From positions 1-22,331 of the forward strand of contig JAJRVC010000271.1 of the NCBI GenBank assembly GCA_024277475.1: DNA of 22,331 bases. Direction: 5' to 3'. Below the pieces are notes generated by a model. It did not search any database, was not told the origin of the DNA, and saw only the letters and a list, made by a program, of their open reading frames with translations. The stretch is from Deltaproteobacteria bacterium. GTDB taxonomy: Bacteria; Desulfobacterota; Desulfobacteria; Desulfobacterales; JAFDCJ01. The position numbers and the translations under genes were made by a program. Positions 14,019-21,780 of this stretch are shown here, piece by piece. The stretch's first letter is position 1. Each line of letters opens with the position of its first letter.

Positions 14019-15611
14019 TCAAGCCTTGCTGAAATCACGCAGCAGTGGGATACCATCCGGACGGAGCGCCGGCTTAAGGGTGTTCCTGTAAACCACGGGA
14101 GCGACTTCGTTGGTGATAAAGGTAACGCAGCCGGACTCTTCCAGAAGGTCCTGCATCCTGACATACATGGCCGCCCGTTTGGCCTGGTCAATTTCGCCCA
14201 GGGCCGCTTTATCCAGTTTGTCATACTCCTCATTGCTAAAGCGTTCCCAGTTCCAGATACCGACCTGGCTGGAAAGATGCCATCTGGTATAATAAGACGG
14301 ATCCGGAACACTGGAAAACCGGCCTACAATCAACTGGATACTCTTCCAGCGGTCGCTGTCTTGTTCGCTTCCAAGAACCCAGAAAGCACCGCTGTCGTGA
14401 ATATTGATCTGAACTCTAATCCCGGCCGGAGCAAGGGTGGCCTGTATTACTTGAGCGATGGTGTTGTAAGTCGACTTGTTCAGGATGTCGAGCGTCAGGT
14501 CGATACCGTTCGGATATCCCGCCTCGGCCAGAAGTTTTTTGGCTCCGACGTAGTCGGGTTTATCGGGTAGGGATGATTTCTCCCGATGCCCCAATAGACC
14601 GGGCGGCACATTTCCGTTGGCCACTTCGGCGAATCCGAAATAGGCCGCGTCTACGATAGTCTTTCTGTCCATGGCTCGCTGGATGGCTTTGCGGACACGA
14701 ATGTCCTTGAGCTTTTCGTTGTCCTGGTTCATACCCATCCACAGCCAGTAGAGGGAAGGAAACTTTTCAATCTTACCACCGCGGGGGGGGCTTTCCATGT
14801 ACTTTTTGAGGGAGGAGATACTCACCCGGGTGAAATCGACGTCCCCGGCTTCAAAGGCAATTTCGGCGGTTTTCTCGTCGTCGATTGGGAAGATGTGGAT
14901 TTCGTCAAAGTAGGATTTCGGTCCTTTCCAGACGGGATTTCTGGTCAGCACCGTTCTTTGACTGGGTTTCCATTCCTTGAGCATGTAAGGGCCGCTGAAA
15001 CTCGGCGGATCGTTGGCGTATTTGCCGCCGACCTTTTCGGTGGCCTTCATAGAGATAATATTGCCGGTCGTATACGGCAGGGTCGTCCACCAGACCGGCT
15101 GAAACGGTGATTTAAATACGATCGTTCCGGTATATTTACCGGTCACTTCGACTTTTTCAAGGGGACCCCAGTCATCAATGTTCGGTGATTTTTTGGCCGG
15201 GTCGGCAACTCGTTCGAAAGAGTACTTTACATCCTCGGCGGTCATTTCACCGAAACCGCCGGAATGCAGAATACCATCCCTGAGTTCAAATTTGATGTGG
15301 GTCGGGTCGACCTGCTGGATTGACTTGGCCGCTTGCAATTCCCACTCCCATTTCCGGCCCGGCTTAAAAGCGATCAGTTTGTTGTAAATACAGGCATTGA
15401 TGTTCTCTTCAGGAACCGACAGGAAGTACGCAGGATCAAGGCTTTTGATATCTGAATAATCCCTGACCTTCAGAATGCCGCCCTCGGCCGACCATGAAAT
15501 CCCCGGCCGAACCATGGGCCAGATGCCGCCGGCAGCAGTGGCCACCGAAAGCTTTATGAAACTACGACGATTCAATGAATACCTTGCTGAGTCCATCTCT
15601 TTCTTCGACAT
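14019..15611 (-). CDS. Family 5 extracellular solute-binding protein, Tat-exported
   Basis: 530 residues, the periplasmic receptor of the Dpp/Opp-type transporter. The leader has a twin-arginine motif (L-N-R-R-S-F-I-K-L, R15-R16), then a weakly hydrophobic stretch and a likely cleavage site near A42, so export in folded form is predicted. Family 5 landmarks are visible: D-x-K-S-L-D-P-A near 54-60, the F-E-L-R-D-G-I-x-x-x-x-G segment with T-A-E-D-V-K-Y-S-F-E-R, G-P-Y-M-L-K-E-W, and D-I-R-V-R-K-A-I-x-R-A-M-D-R. Ligands in this family include peptides, nickel chelates, opines and quaternary amines, so the ligand is open. The start ATG at 15611 has a strong AGGAGGG site. It is the first gene of the operon, and its leader carries the 28-nt repeat block. 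Confidence 0.94.
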   Translation of the reverse strand: MSKKEMDSARYSLNRRSFIKLSVATAAGGIWPMVRPGISWSAEGGILKVRDYSDIKSLDPAYFLSVPEENINACIYNKLIAFKPGRKWEWELQAAKSIQQVDPTHIKFELRDGILHSGGFGEMTAEDVKYSFERVADPAKKSPNIDDWGPLEKVEVTGKYTGTIVFKSPFQPVWWTTLPYTTGNIISMKATEKVGGKYANDPPSFSGPYMLKEWKPSQRTVLTRNPVWKGPKSYFDEIHIFPIDDEKTAEIAFEAGDVDFTRVSISSLKKYMESPPRGGKIEKFPSLYWLWMGMNQDNEKLKDIRVRKAIQRAMDRKTIVDAAYFGFAEVANGNVPPGLLGHREKSSLPDKPDYVGAKKLLAEAGYPNGIDLTLDILNKSTYNTIAQVIQATLAPAGIRVQINIHDSGAFWVLGSEQDSDRWKSIQLIVGRFSSVPDPSYYTRWHLSSQVGIWNWERFSNEEYDKLDKAALGEIDQAKRAAMYVRMQDLLEESGCVTFITNEVAPVVYRNTLKPALRPDGIPLLRDFSKA

Positions 15612-15630
15612 AAGTTACCCTCCTGTTTTT

Positions 15631-15658
15631 AGTAGATACCCGGGTCTATAGGACCAGG
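15631..15658 (-). repeat. Second copy of the 28-nt block, in the leader of the binding-protein gene
   Basis: Read on the minus strand: CCTGGTCCT-N6-CCGGGTATCTACT, matching 5617-5644 at 25 of 28 positions. Here the substitutions create the perfect palindrome ACCCGGGT (15638-15645), extended weakly by TAGA/TCTA. It ends about 10 bases before the AGGAGGG ribosome binding site, so it sits in the 5' leader or at an operator position. The long palindrome that follows the other copy is absent here. Confidence 0.75.
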
Positions 15659-16079
15659 ATTCCGATGTTAGATTGAATTTTAAGTATGGTAATGTTGAAA
15701 TCCTCCAATTTTACCGATCAACCAATCCTCTTTCCACGGCATAGACCGTCAACATCGCAGCGTTATGAAGATCGAGTTTTTCATCAGGTCGGCTCGATGT
15801 TTCTCCACGATTTTCAAATGGAACAAACGGAAAACACAGCTAAATCATGCCAAAAATTCAATATTTGCTCTATTTATCACGCCGCAATTTATTAGTAAAC
15901 AGCCTTCATGGTAAAAAATTATCATCGCTAAAAACGGCCTCAAACTTGCCCGCAAAATAAAAGCCGGTCATTTCGACATATTTTACAGCTGCCGCTTCCG
16001 TGGCGGTACAGATTGGAGCGGTCCGCTCATTTTCGGTGAATTTTCCGGAATGCAAGCAGATATTGCGGTATTTTTTTTA

Positions 16080-16107
16080 TTGACATACTATATGTTGTAT
16101 GTAATAT
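16080..16107 (+). promoter_or_regulatory. nrdJ promoter
   Basis: A perfect TTGACA at 16080-16085 and TAATAT at 16102-16107 are separated by 16 bases. Transcription would begin near 16114, giving a leader of about 215 bases before the preferred ATG of nrdJ. The space between the boxes is filled by the NrdR-like box. Confidence 0.65.
16085..16100 (+). promoter_or_regulatory. NrdR-box-like operator in the nrdJ promoter
   Basis: ATACTATATGTTGTAT matches the published NrdR-box consensus (acaCwAtATaTwGtgt) at 13 of 16 positions, including the central C-W-A-T-A-T and T-W-G-T. NrdR boxes usually occur in pairs about 31-32 bp apart. A weak second site (9 of 16) lies exactly 32 bp upstream at 16053-16068. 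The box sits between the -35 and -10 elements, where a bound repressor would block polymerase. The nrdR gene itself is not in the window. Confidence 0.6.
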
Positions 16108-16328
16108 TAAAGTGTTTTCAATTAAACAGGTTGAATTAATACAGTACCCTTTTCCTCCTAGTCACATTCCTTGGTTGAAAATTCTAAAAAAAGGTGTATT
16201 TTTCTTGCTGCTGAACTGTTTTGAGTTTTAACGAAATACACTCGAAAACCGTTCGCTTACTGTTTAATAAAAATGAGGATTGGGCACTTTATAATAATTT
16301 AGGCATTTTTTTGGATGGGAGATCTTCA

Positions 16329-18818
16329 ATGGGGCAAAAAGGCAAATTTTTAGTTACAAACGAAGGACGCTTTGATCTGAGCAAACACATGTGGGACGAC
16401 CAGCTGTTTTCCGATATCCTGGTCAGGAACAACCCCATTGACACGGAAAAAGCCATGGGCATCAGCCGTTCCCTGCGGGAAGAAATTACCCGGATGGAGT
16501 TCCAAACCATCACCATTGCTTCTATCGAAAAGATGATTGAATCAAAGTTGATGGAGTACGGATTGACCAAACCTTCACCGATCAGGCTGGACCAGTCCAT
16601 CTTTGTTGAAAACCATCTGTTTCTCTCAGATAACGCCGGAAGGGTCCTGCGAAGAAGATACCTGAAAAAAGACAGCAGCGGTAAAGTTATCGAGACGCCG
16701 GAGCAAATGTTCAGGCGGGTTGCCCGCCATATTGCCAAAGCTGAAAAAAAATACGGTGCCGACGAAAAGCGTGTTAAGGAACTGGAGGAGATCTTTTATA
16801 AAATCATGACCGAGTTTAAATTTTTACCAAATTCCCCCACCCTGATGAATGCCGGACGCCGCCTGGGACAATTGGCGGCCTGTTTTGTTCTACCGGTTGA
16901 AGACAGCATGGACGGCATCTTTGGCGCATTGAGAAACGCGGCTCTCATTCACAAATCCGGCGGTGGCACCGGCTTTGCTTTTTCCCGGCTAAGACCGAAA
17001 AACAGCATGGTGGGCACCACGGGAGGTGTCGCCTCGGGACCGGTTTCGTTTATGAAGATATTTAACACTGCCACCGAACAGGTCAAGCAGGGCGGCACCC
17101 GCCGGGGGGCCAACATGGCCATTCTAAAAGTGGATCACCCGGATATCATGGAATTCATCTTCAGCAAAAAGGCAAACCGTGACCTGAACAATTTCAATAT
17201 CTCCGTGGGTGTTTCCGATGCCTTCATGAAAGCAGCCGCTGATAAAGCGGAGTATGATTTGATCGATCCCCGGGATCAGACTAACGTCGGCAAATTGAAT
17301 GCAGCCGAGGTTTACCGTACATTGGTAAAACAGGCATGGAAAAACGGTGATCCGGGTATCATCTTTCTGGATCGTGTCAACCGCGACAACCCCACTCCGG
17401 CCCTCGGTGAAATCGAGAGCACCAATCCCTGCGGCGAGCAACCGCTGCTGCCACTGGAAGCATGTAATTTAGGTTCCATCAATCTGGCCAAATTTGTGAT
17501 TGAAAACGGAGATGGCCCGATGATTGATTACAAGGGATTAAAAGAAATTGTTACCTTGTCGGTTCGTTTTCTCGACGATACCATCGATGTTTCAAAGTAT
17601 CCACTGCCTGAAATCGCTGCTATGGTACGCGGCAATCGTAAAATCGGGCTGGGCGTCATGGGTTTTGCCGATTTGCTATATCAATTGAACATCCCCTATG
17701 ACAGCGATGAAGCCCTCGAAACCGCCGATGCCGTTATGCACTTCATTCAGGAAACCGCCCATGACGCTTCCCGCAACCTGGCGGAGGAAAAAGGGGTATT
17801 TGAAAATTACGATCAGAGCGTTTACAAGGACCGGGGCATCAAGTATCGTAATGCGACCACAACGACCATCGCTCCCACCGGCACGCTGAGTATTCTCGCA
17901 GGATGTTCCAGCGGTATCGAACCCTTATTCGCGTTGAGCTTTGTGCGAAATGTCATGGATAATGACAAACTACTGGAAGTAAATCCCTATTTTGAAAAAG
18001 TGGCCGTCGAAAGAGGTTTTTACAGCCGTGACTTAATGGATACCATTGCCAAGACGGGCAGTATCCGGGAACTTATGGAAATCCCCGAAGACGTGCGCCA
18101 GGTGTTTGCAACCGCCCATGATGTATCACCCGAATGGCATGTCCGCATGCAGGCTGCTTTTCAGAAGCATACGGACAATGCGGTATCTAAAACGGTCAAC
18201 CTGCCCCACGATGCCACCGAAGAGGATGTCGCTAAAGTATATGATCTGGCCTTTGAACTGGGCTGCAAGGGTGTAACCATTTACCGGGACGGCAGCAAGG
18301 AAAACCAGGTTCTCTCGTTTACTCAAAAAGTTAGCAAAGAAGACGGATTTATGACGGCTGTCAAGGAACGGCCGGAGACCCTGAGCGGTTTTACCACTAA
18401 AATTAAAACCGGCTACGGCCAGCTCTATGTGACCGTAACCGAATTTGATGGCCAACCCTTCGAAGTGTTTGCCACCATCGGCAAATCGGGGAGATCCACC
18501 ACGGCCAAAACAGAAGCCATCGGCCGTCTGGTTTCCCTGGCCCTGCGAGCAGGCGTTAAGGTCGATAAAATTGTCGATCAGTTGAAAGGCATCGGCGGGG
18601 AATATCCCATTTTTCAAGATGGCGGCCTGGTGTTGTCCATTCCGGATGCAATCTCCCGGGTACTGGAAAAACGCTACCTGACCGGTGAAAATGCCCCAAA
18701 AAGCCATAAACGCCAGTACAGCCTTATGGGAGAAAGATGCCCGGAATGCGGACAAACCATCAGCTTTGAGGAAGGCTGTATGATGTGCCACTTCTGTGGC
18801 TTCAATAAATGCGGCTAA
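16329..18818 (+). CDS. nrdJ: Adenosylcobalamin-dependent (class II) ribonucleoside-diphosphate reductase
   Basis: 829 residues. Reduces ribonucleotides to deoxyribonucleotides using a thiyl radical generated from adenosylcobalamin, so it needs neither oxygen nor a second subunit. Catalytic landmarks: L-P-N-S-P-T-L-M-N-A-G, redox Cys 185 (A-A-C-F-V), the N-P-C-G-E active-site loop with N366, C368 (thiyl) and E370, and partner Cys 379 (E-A-C-N-L-G-S). The 11-residue spacing from C368 to C379 is the class II pattern. Later come A-P-T-G-T-L-S, a TSCPD-type domain (about 675-750) and a C-terminal Cys-rich tail with C-P-E-C and C-M-M-C-H-F-C that probably binds zinc or shuttles electrons. I chose the ATG at 16329, seven bases after GGGAG; a TTG at 16221 would add 36 residues but lacks a ribosome binding site. 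It is the only long plus-strand gene and ends nine bases from the convergent permease gene. Confidence 0.96.
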   Translation: MGQKGKFLVTNEGRFDLSKHMWDDQLFSDILVRNNPIDTEKAMGISRSLREEITRMEFQTITIASIEKMIESKLMEYGLTKPSPIRLDQSIFVENHLFLSDNAGRVLRRRYLKKDSSGKVIETPEQMFRRVARHIAKAEKKYGADEKRVKELEEIFYKIMTEFKFLPNSPTLMNAGRRLGQLAACFVLPVEDSMDGIFGALRNAALIHKSGGGTGFAFSRLRPKNSMVGTTGGVASGPVSFMKIFNTATEQVKQGGTRRGANMAILKVDHPDIMEFIFSKKANRDLNNFNISVGVSDAFMKAAADKAEYDLIDPRDQTNVGKLNAAEVYRTLVKQAWKNGDPGIIFLDRVNRDNPTPALGEIESTNPCGEQPLLPLEACNLGSINLAKFVIENGDGPMIDYKGLKEIVTLSVRFLDDTIDVSKYPLPEIAAMVRGNRKIGLGVMGFADLLYQLNIPYDSDEALETADAVMHFIQETAHDASRNLAEEKGVFENYDQSVYKDRGIKYRNATTTTIAPTGTLSILAGCSSGIEPLFALSFVRNVMDNDKLLEVNPYFEKVAVERGFYSRDLMDTIAKTGSIRELMEIPEDVRQVFATAHDVSPEWHVRMQAAFQKHTDNAVSKTVNLPHDATEEDVAKVYDLAFELGCKGVTIYRDGSKENQVLSFTQKVSKEDGFMTAVKERPETLSGFTTKIKTGYGQLYVTVTEFDGQPFEVFATIGKSGRSTTAKTEAIGRLVSLALRAGVKVDKIVDQLKGIGGEYPIFQDGGLVLSIPDAISRVLEKRYLTGENAPKSHKRQYSLMGERCPECGQTISFEEGCMMCHFCGFNKCG

Positions 18819-18827
18819 ACCTTCCGA

Positions 18828-19652
18828 TTAAATCGATTTTCCGGAAATTTTCGGCCGAAAGCGTTCAAGACCCAATGAGATAAAAAAACCGATCCCCGCT
18901 ACTGCAATGATCGATGCACCGGAGGTCAAATTAAATACATAAGAAAGCCATAGACCGATTACGGTGAAAATTGCACTCAATATGCTGGATAAAATCATCA
19001 TTTTAAGCAGAGACGTCGAATATCTCTCGGCAATATACGGCGGAATCGTCAGTAGCGCTATCACCAGAATTAATCCGACCACTTGGATAATCATTACAAT
19101 TCCTACAGCCAGCATGATAATCATAAGGAAATACAAGCTTTTTACATGAACTCCCCTTATTTGGGCAAATTCTTCATCATAGGACAGCGCCAGGTAGTCA
19201 TTATAAAAATAAAAGGCGATTCCAACAATCACCAAACCGACGCAAAGCATCATCCAGATATCGGAATCAGGTACCGTCAGAATACTGCCGAATAAATAGC
19301 TCATTAAATCGACATTATAGCCCGGCGTTAAATCCAGCAGAATAATTCCGATCGCCATTCCGATCGCCCAAATCACGCCAATGATAGTATCGGCCCGGTG
19401 TTTCGCCTTAAATGTGATGGCCGCCATTATTACGGCCGCCATAAGGGAAAAACCGATCGTTCCCACCATGTAATTCCATCCGAAGAAAAAGGCCAGTCCA
19501 ATGCCGCCGAAGGCTGCATGAGCAATTCCCCCCGACAGAAACACAATCCGGTTGACCACCACTAAAGTTCCCATGATACCACAAATTACACTGGCCAGCA
19601 GCCCTGCGAACAGGGCATTTCGCATGAATTCAAATTGGAGTGCTTCAATCAT
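18828..19652 (-). CDS. znuB: Zinc/manganese-type ABC transporter permease
   Basis: 274 residues, about eight transmembrane segments, of the ABC-3 (ZnuB/TroC/MntB) family. It shows the start F-E-F-M-R-N-A-L-F-A-G-L-L-A-S, the F-L-S-G-G-I-A-H-A-A-F-G-G-I-G-L motif near 38-53, and the ATPase-contact loop with Y-D-E-E-F-A-Q-I-R-G-V. Metal specificity (zinc versus manganese or iron) cannot be settled from the permease. The ATG at 19652 matches the family start; the extension to 19721 reads into the repeat-containing gap and is rejected. It lies downstream of the ATPase gene but is separated by 272 bases, unusual for this operon, and no new promoter is obvious. It ends nine bases from the nrdJ stop, with the palindrome AAATCGATTT at the junction. 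Confidence 0.93.
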   Translation of the reverse strand: MIEALQFEFMRNALFAGLLASVICGIMGTLVVVNRIVFLSGGIAHAAFGGIGLAFFFGWNYMVGTIGFSLMAAVIMAAITFKAKHRADTIIGVIWAIGMAIGIILLDLTPGYNVDLMSYLFGSILTVPDSDIWMMLCVGLVIVGIAFYFYNDYLALSYDEEFAQIRGVHVKSLYFLMIIMLAVGIVMIIQVVGLILVIALLTIPPYIAERYSTSLLKMMILSSILSAIFTVIGLWLSYVFNLTSGASIIAVAGIGFFISLGLERFRPKISGKSI

Positions 19653-19746
19653 GGTCTTTTCACTTATTTCATTTCCATATGAAACTTCATGAAATCCAAT
19701 GTCATTTTCGTGAAGTTCCACACGCCTTTGGAGAGCACGGACTTTA

Positions 19747-19803
19747 TCGTCGTCGTACTCGTCCTCGATAAAAGTCTGATTTCGAGCACGAGTACGAGTA
19801 CGA
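19747..19803. repeat. Inverted repeat of CGTACT-like units within the metal-transporter operon
   Basis: The left arm (19747-19768) and right arm (19782-19803) are each 22 bases and match as reverse complements at about 19 positions. Both are built from short repeated units of the CGTACT/CGAGTA type. An alternative pairing, GACTTTATCG with CGATAAAAGTC, uses flanking sequence and the loop. The element fills part of the 19653-19924 gap between the ATPase and permease genes. It has no coding potential. Confidence 0.7.
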
Positions 19804-19835
19804 AAAGTATCAGATTAGATCGCCTGCAAATGCCC

Positions 19836-19857
19836 TGGCACCTTGTAACCTGACACC
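19836..19857 (+). repeat. Degenerate heptad repeat (T-G-N-N-A-C-C-like)
   Basis: Successive units TGGCACC, TTGTAACC and TGACACC follow directly on one another, differing by substitutions and one extra base. The same motif style recurs upstream of the binding-protein gene at 21781-21815. Confidence 0.4.
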
Positions 19858-19924
19858 AACCACACACTTGAATACCGAATCCGCCTCCCTTAACCTGCGA
19901 AATAAGGTTTTCGGCAATACGTTT

Positions 19925-20704
19925 CTATTCACTATCATGCTTATCCAACACCCGATGCGGCAAGCCGTGGGCAATCAATTCGACGGGGCAAGTCTCTTCG
20001 ATTTTACAGTTATACATCATCTCGATCATTTCTCCGGTGAGTTCCGCATGACCATGGTAATGCACACGCTGATTCACACAGGCCACAGATTTGACATATC
20101 TGGATATCACCATCAAATCGTGACTGACGACGATGATGGTTATTTTATCATTTAATTCTTTTAAGAGAGCGTAAAACTCATTCTGCCCTTTGGTGTCAAT
20201 ACTGGCTGTAGGTTCATCTAAAAACAGGATATCGGGAACCGTTACCAGTGCGCGGGCAATGAAAACCCGCTGTCTTTGGCCTCCTGAAAATTCACCGATC
20301 CGGTCATCGCGGTATTTTCCCATCCCAATCTGCTCCAGGGCCTGCAGTGCAGCCATGCGGTCCTCTTTCGAATACCGGGACCATCCCTTGCCGGGCTTCA
20401 ATCTCCCCATTAAAACCACATCCGATGCGGAGATAGGAAAGTTTTGATTGATGTGGACATCCTGAGGTACATAACCGATGCGGTGTGATACGTTTTTCGG
20501 CGGTTTACCAAAAATTCGAATACGGCCCGAATCTGCTTTCAGTAGGCCCAGCATCAGTTTCAGCAGGGTCGTCTTCCCGCCGCCGTTAGGACCGATCATG
20601 GCCATAAAATCACCCGATTGGATCCTGAGATTTACGTCCCGGATCACCGGTTGTTGGCGGTACGAAAAATTAAGATTATGCGTTTCAATAATCGTTTTGT
20701 CCAT
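19925..20704 (-). CDS. znuC: Zinc/manganese-type ABC transporter ATPase
   Basis: 259 residues. Walker A GPNGGGKT at 38-45, Q-loop V-P-Q-D-V-H near 79-84, signature FSGGQRQR at 139-146, Walker B I-L-F-L-D-E-P at 159-165, and H-loop V-V-S-H-D. The Q-loop and signature variants fit the ZnuC/MntB-type metal importers. The start ATG at 20704 has GAGG about 12 bases upstream and lies nine bases after the stop of the binding protein, so the two are co-transcribed. The C-terminal tail has several Cys and His residues (V-A-C-V-N, Y-N-C-K-I-E-E-T-C) that might help sense metal, which is a guess. The permease gene follows only after a repeat-containing gap. Confidence 0.94.
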   Translation of the reverse strand: MDKTIIETHNLNFSYRQQPVIRDVNLRIQSGDFMAMIGPNGGGKTTLLKLMLGLLKADSGRIRIFGKPPKNVSHRIGYVPQDVHINQNFPISASDVVLMGRLKPGKGWSRYSKEDRMAALQALEQIGMGKYRDDRIGEFSGGQRQRVFIARALVTVPDILFLDEPTASIDTKGQNEFYALLKELNDKITIIVVSHDLMVISRYVKSVACVNQRVHYHGHAELTGEMIEMMYNCKIEETCPVELIAHGLPHRVLDKHDSE

Positions 20705-20713
20705 AGGGGTTCT

Positions 20714-21646
20714 TTACCTCAAAGCAGCTTCAATTTCTCGGGCCACTTTGCGCAAATTTTCGGCCCACTCTTCGGCCAACGGATCAGCCAAAACGACCTG
20801 TCCGCCGATGCCCCTGGCAATAACTTCAGCACTTTTAGCGGAAAATTGCGGCTGCACGAAAATGACGTTAATATCGTTTTGCTTGGCCCATTCTATCACT
20901 TGCTTAAGTTGAGCCGGTTTTGGATTCTTACCTTCGATTTCTACCGGGATCTGTTTCAAATCGTATGTGTCGGCAAAATAGCCCCAGGCTGGGTGGAATA
21001 CCATAAACTGCAGTCCATGCTTGCCGCGAAACATACTCTTGAGTTCGACGTCCAACTTCGAAATCTCAGAAATGAAGACTTTATAATTGGCCTCATAATC
21101 AGAACGATGGACCGGATCAACCTTTTGAAGCGCATTTAGAATCGTACGGGCCTGAATCGTCACCAATGGTGGAGATAACCAGATGTGGGGGTCAGGCATG
21201 CCGGAATCCCGTCGATTTTCGTTTTGTCTATCTTCGTTCTCAGGATGCTGATCCGCTTCCTGATGATCTGCTTTCCGCCTGTGGTGATGGTGGTCAGCCA
21301 TGGGGATTTTGGGGATCCCATGGTCTGTTTGCACGACCCTCATATTCGGGTTTAATGAAACGATTTTGTTCAACCAGACGTTTTCAAACGGCACGCCGAT
21401 AGACAAATAGAGCTGGGTCCTGGCGATGGCGGCCATCTGTCTGGGCCGGGGCTCATAAGTAGCCGGATTTGCTCCGGGTTGAACCATCACCTGAATATCC
21501 ACCAGGTTTTTACCAATTTGCTGCACAAAATATTTTTGAGGGATTATGCTGACAAATACCGCTACCCTGCCGACCGCAGGCACTGACAACACCAACGTTA
21601 TTGCAGTGACAACAGATACCCATATTATCTTGCTGTATATTTTCAT
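20714..21646 (-). CDS. znuA: Zinc/manganese-type ABC transporter substrate-binding protein
   Basis: 310 residues with a Sec signal peptide (hydrophobic 8-24, cleavage near 26). It is a cluster A-I metal-binding protein. Three of the four usual ligands are visible: H154 in D-P-H-I-W-L-S-P, H218 in V-F-H-P-A-W-G-Y and D288 in L-A-D-P-L-A-E-E-W. The first ligand, normally the His of P-G-x-x-P-H, is Ala62 in P-G-A-N-P-A-T-Y-E-P. Between 109 and 146 there is a His- and acid-rich loop starting with four consecutive His (119-122), typical of zinc binders, which may act as a metal collector. The start ATG at 21646 has only a weak AAGAG site. It is the first gene of the transporter unit, downstream of cysS, with a 171-base gap containing a short palindrome. 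Confidence 0.93.
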   Translation of the reverse strand: MKIYSKIIWVSVVTAITLVLSVPAVGRVAVFVSIIPQKYFVQQIGKNLVDIQVMVQPGANPATYEPRPRQMAAIARTQLYLSIGVPFENVWLNKIVSLNPNMRVVQTDHGIPKIPMADHHHHRRKADHQEADQHPENEDRQNENRRDSGMPDPHIWLSPPLVTIQARTILNALQKVDPVHRSDYEANYKVFISEISKLDVELKSMFRGKHGLQFMVFHPAWGYFADTYDLKQIPVEIEGKNPKPAQLKQVIEWAKQNDINVIFVQPQFSAKSAEVIARGIGGQVVLADPLAEEWAENLRKVAREIEAALR

Positions 21647-21689
21647 TGAAAATGGCTCTTATTTACAAGAAAAGTGTCCGCTTGGTCAG

Positions 21690-21715
21690 GCCAAATCCAA
21701 GAATTGGAGCCAAAT
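21690..21715. promoter_or_regulatory. Candidate operator upstream of znuA
   Basis: TCCAA-GAA-TTGGA (21696-21708) is a short inverted repeat flanked by two direct copies of GCCAAAT (21690-21696 and 21709-21715). It lies 44-70 bases before the znuA start. It does not resemble the Zur boxes I know, so this is only a candidate metal-responsive site. Confidence 0.25.
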
Positions 21716-21780
21716 TGATAATTATTCGGGAAAATGAGCATTCTTAACCAGGACTCCGGGTCTTTAATGCCTTCTTTGTC

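Larger units (their letters stand above)
15612..16328. other. Divergent intergenic region between the transporter operon and nrdJ
   Basis: About 700 bases without a convincing gene. The plus-strand frame at 15686-15895 has no ribosome binding site or family resemblance. Visible structure: the 28-nt repeat block at 15631-15658; ATCGAG/CTCGAT and AACATCG/CGATGTT pairs within 15751-15801; a GAGCGG-T-CCGCTC palindrome at 16016-16028; an NrdR-like box and promoter at 16080-16107; and a leader of about 215 bases before nrdJ. I looked for a cobalamin riboswitch B12 box and found none. Confidence 0.6.

Noticed and set aside
15821..15860. Sigma-54 promoter (TGGCATGATTTAGC on the minus strand) for the transporter operon
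   Set aside because: The GG and GC elements are nine bases apart rather than ten, and the -12 TTGC is not preserved.
15612..16328. Cobalamin riboswitch upstream of the B12-dependent nrdJ
   Set aside because: The leader is long enough, but I found no B12-box sequence or the expected multi-helix layout on either strand.
16221..16328. TTG start adding 36 residues to nrdJ
   Set aside because: It has no ribosome binding site and the added segment looks non-coding, while the ATG at 16329 has GGGAG at good spacing and begins at the segment I expect for the family.
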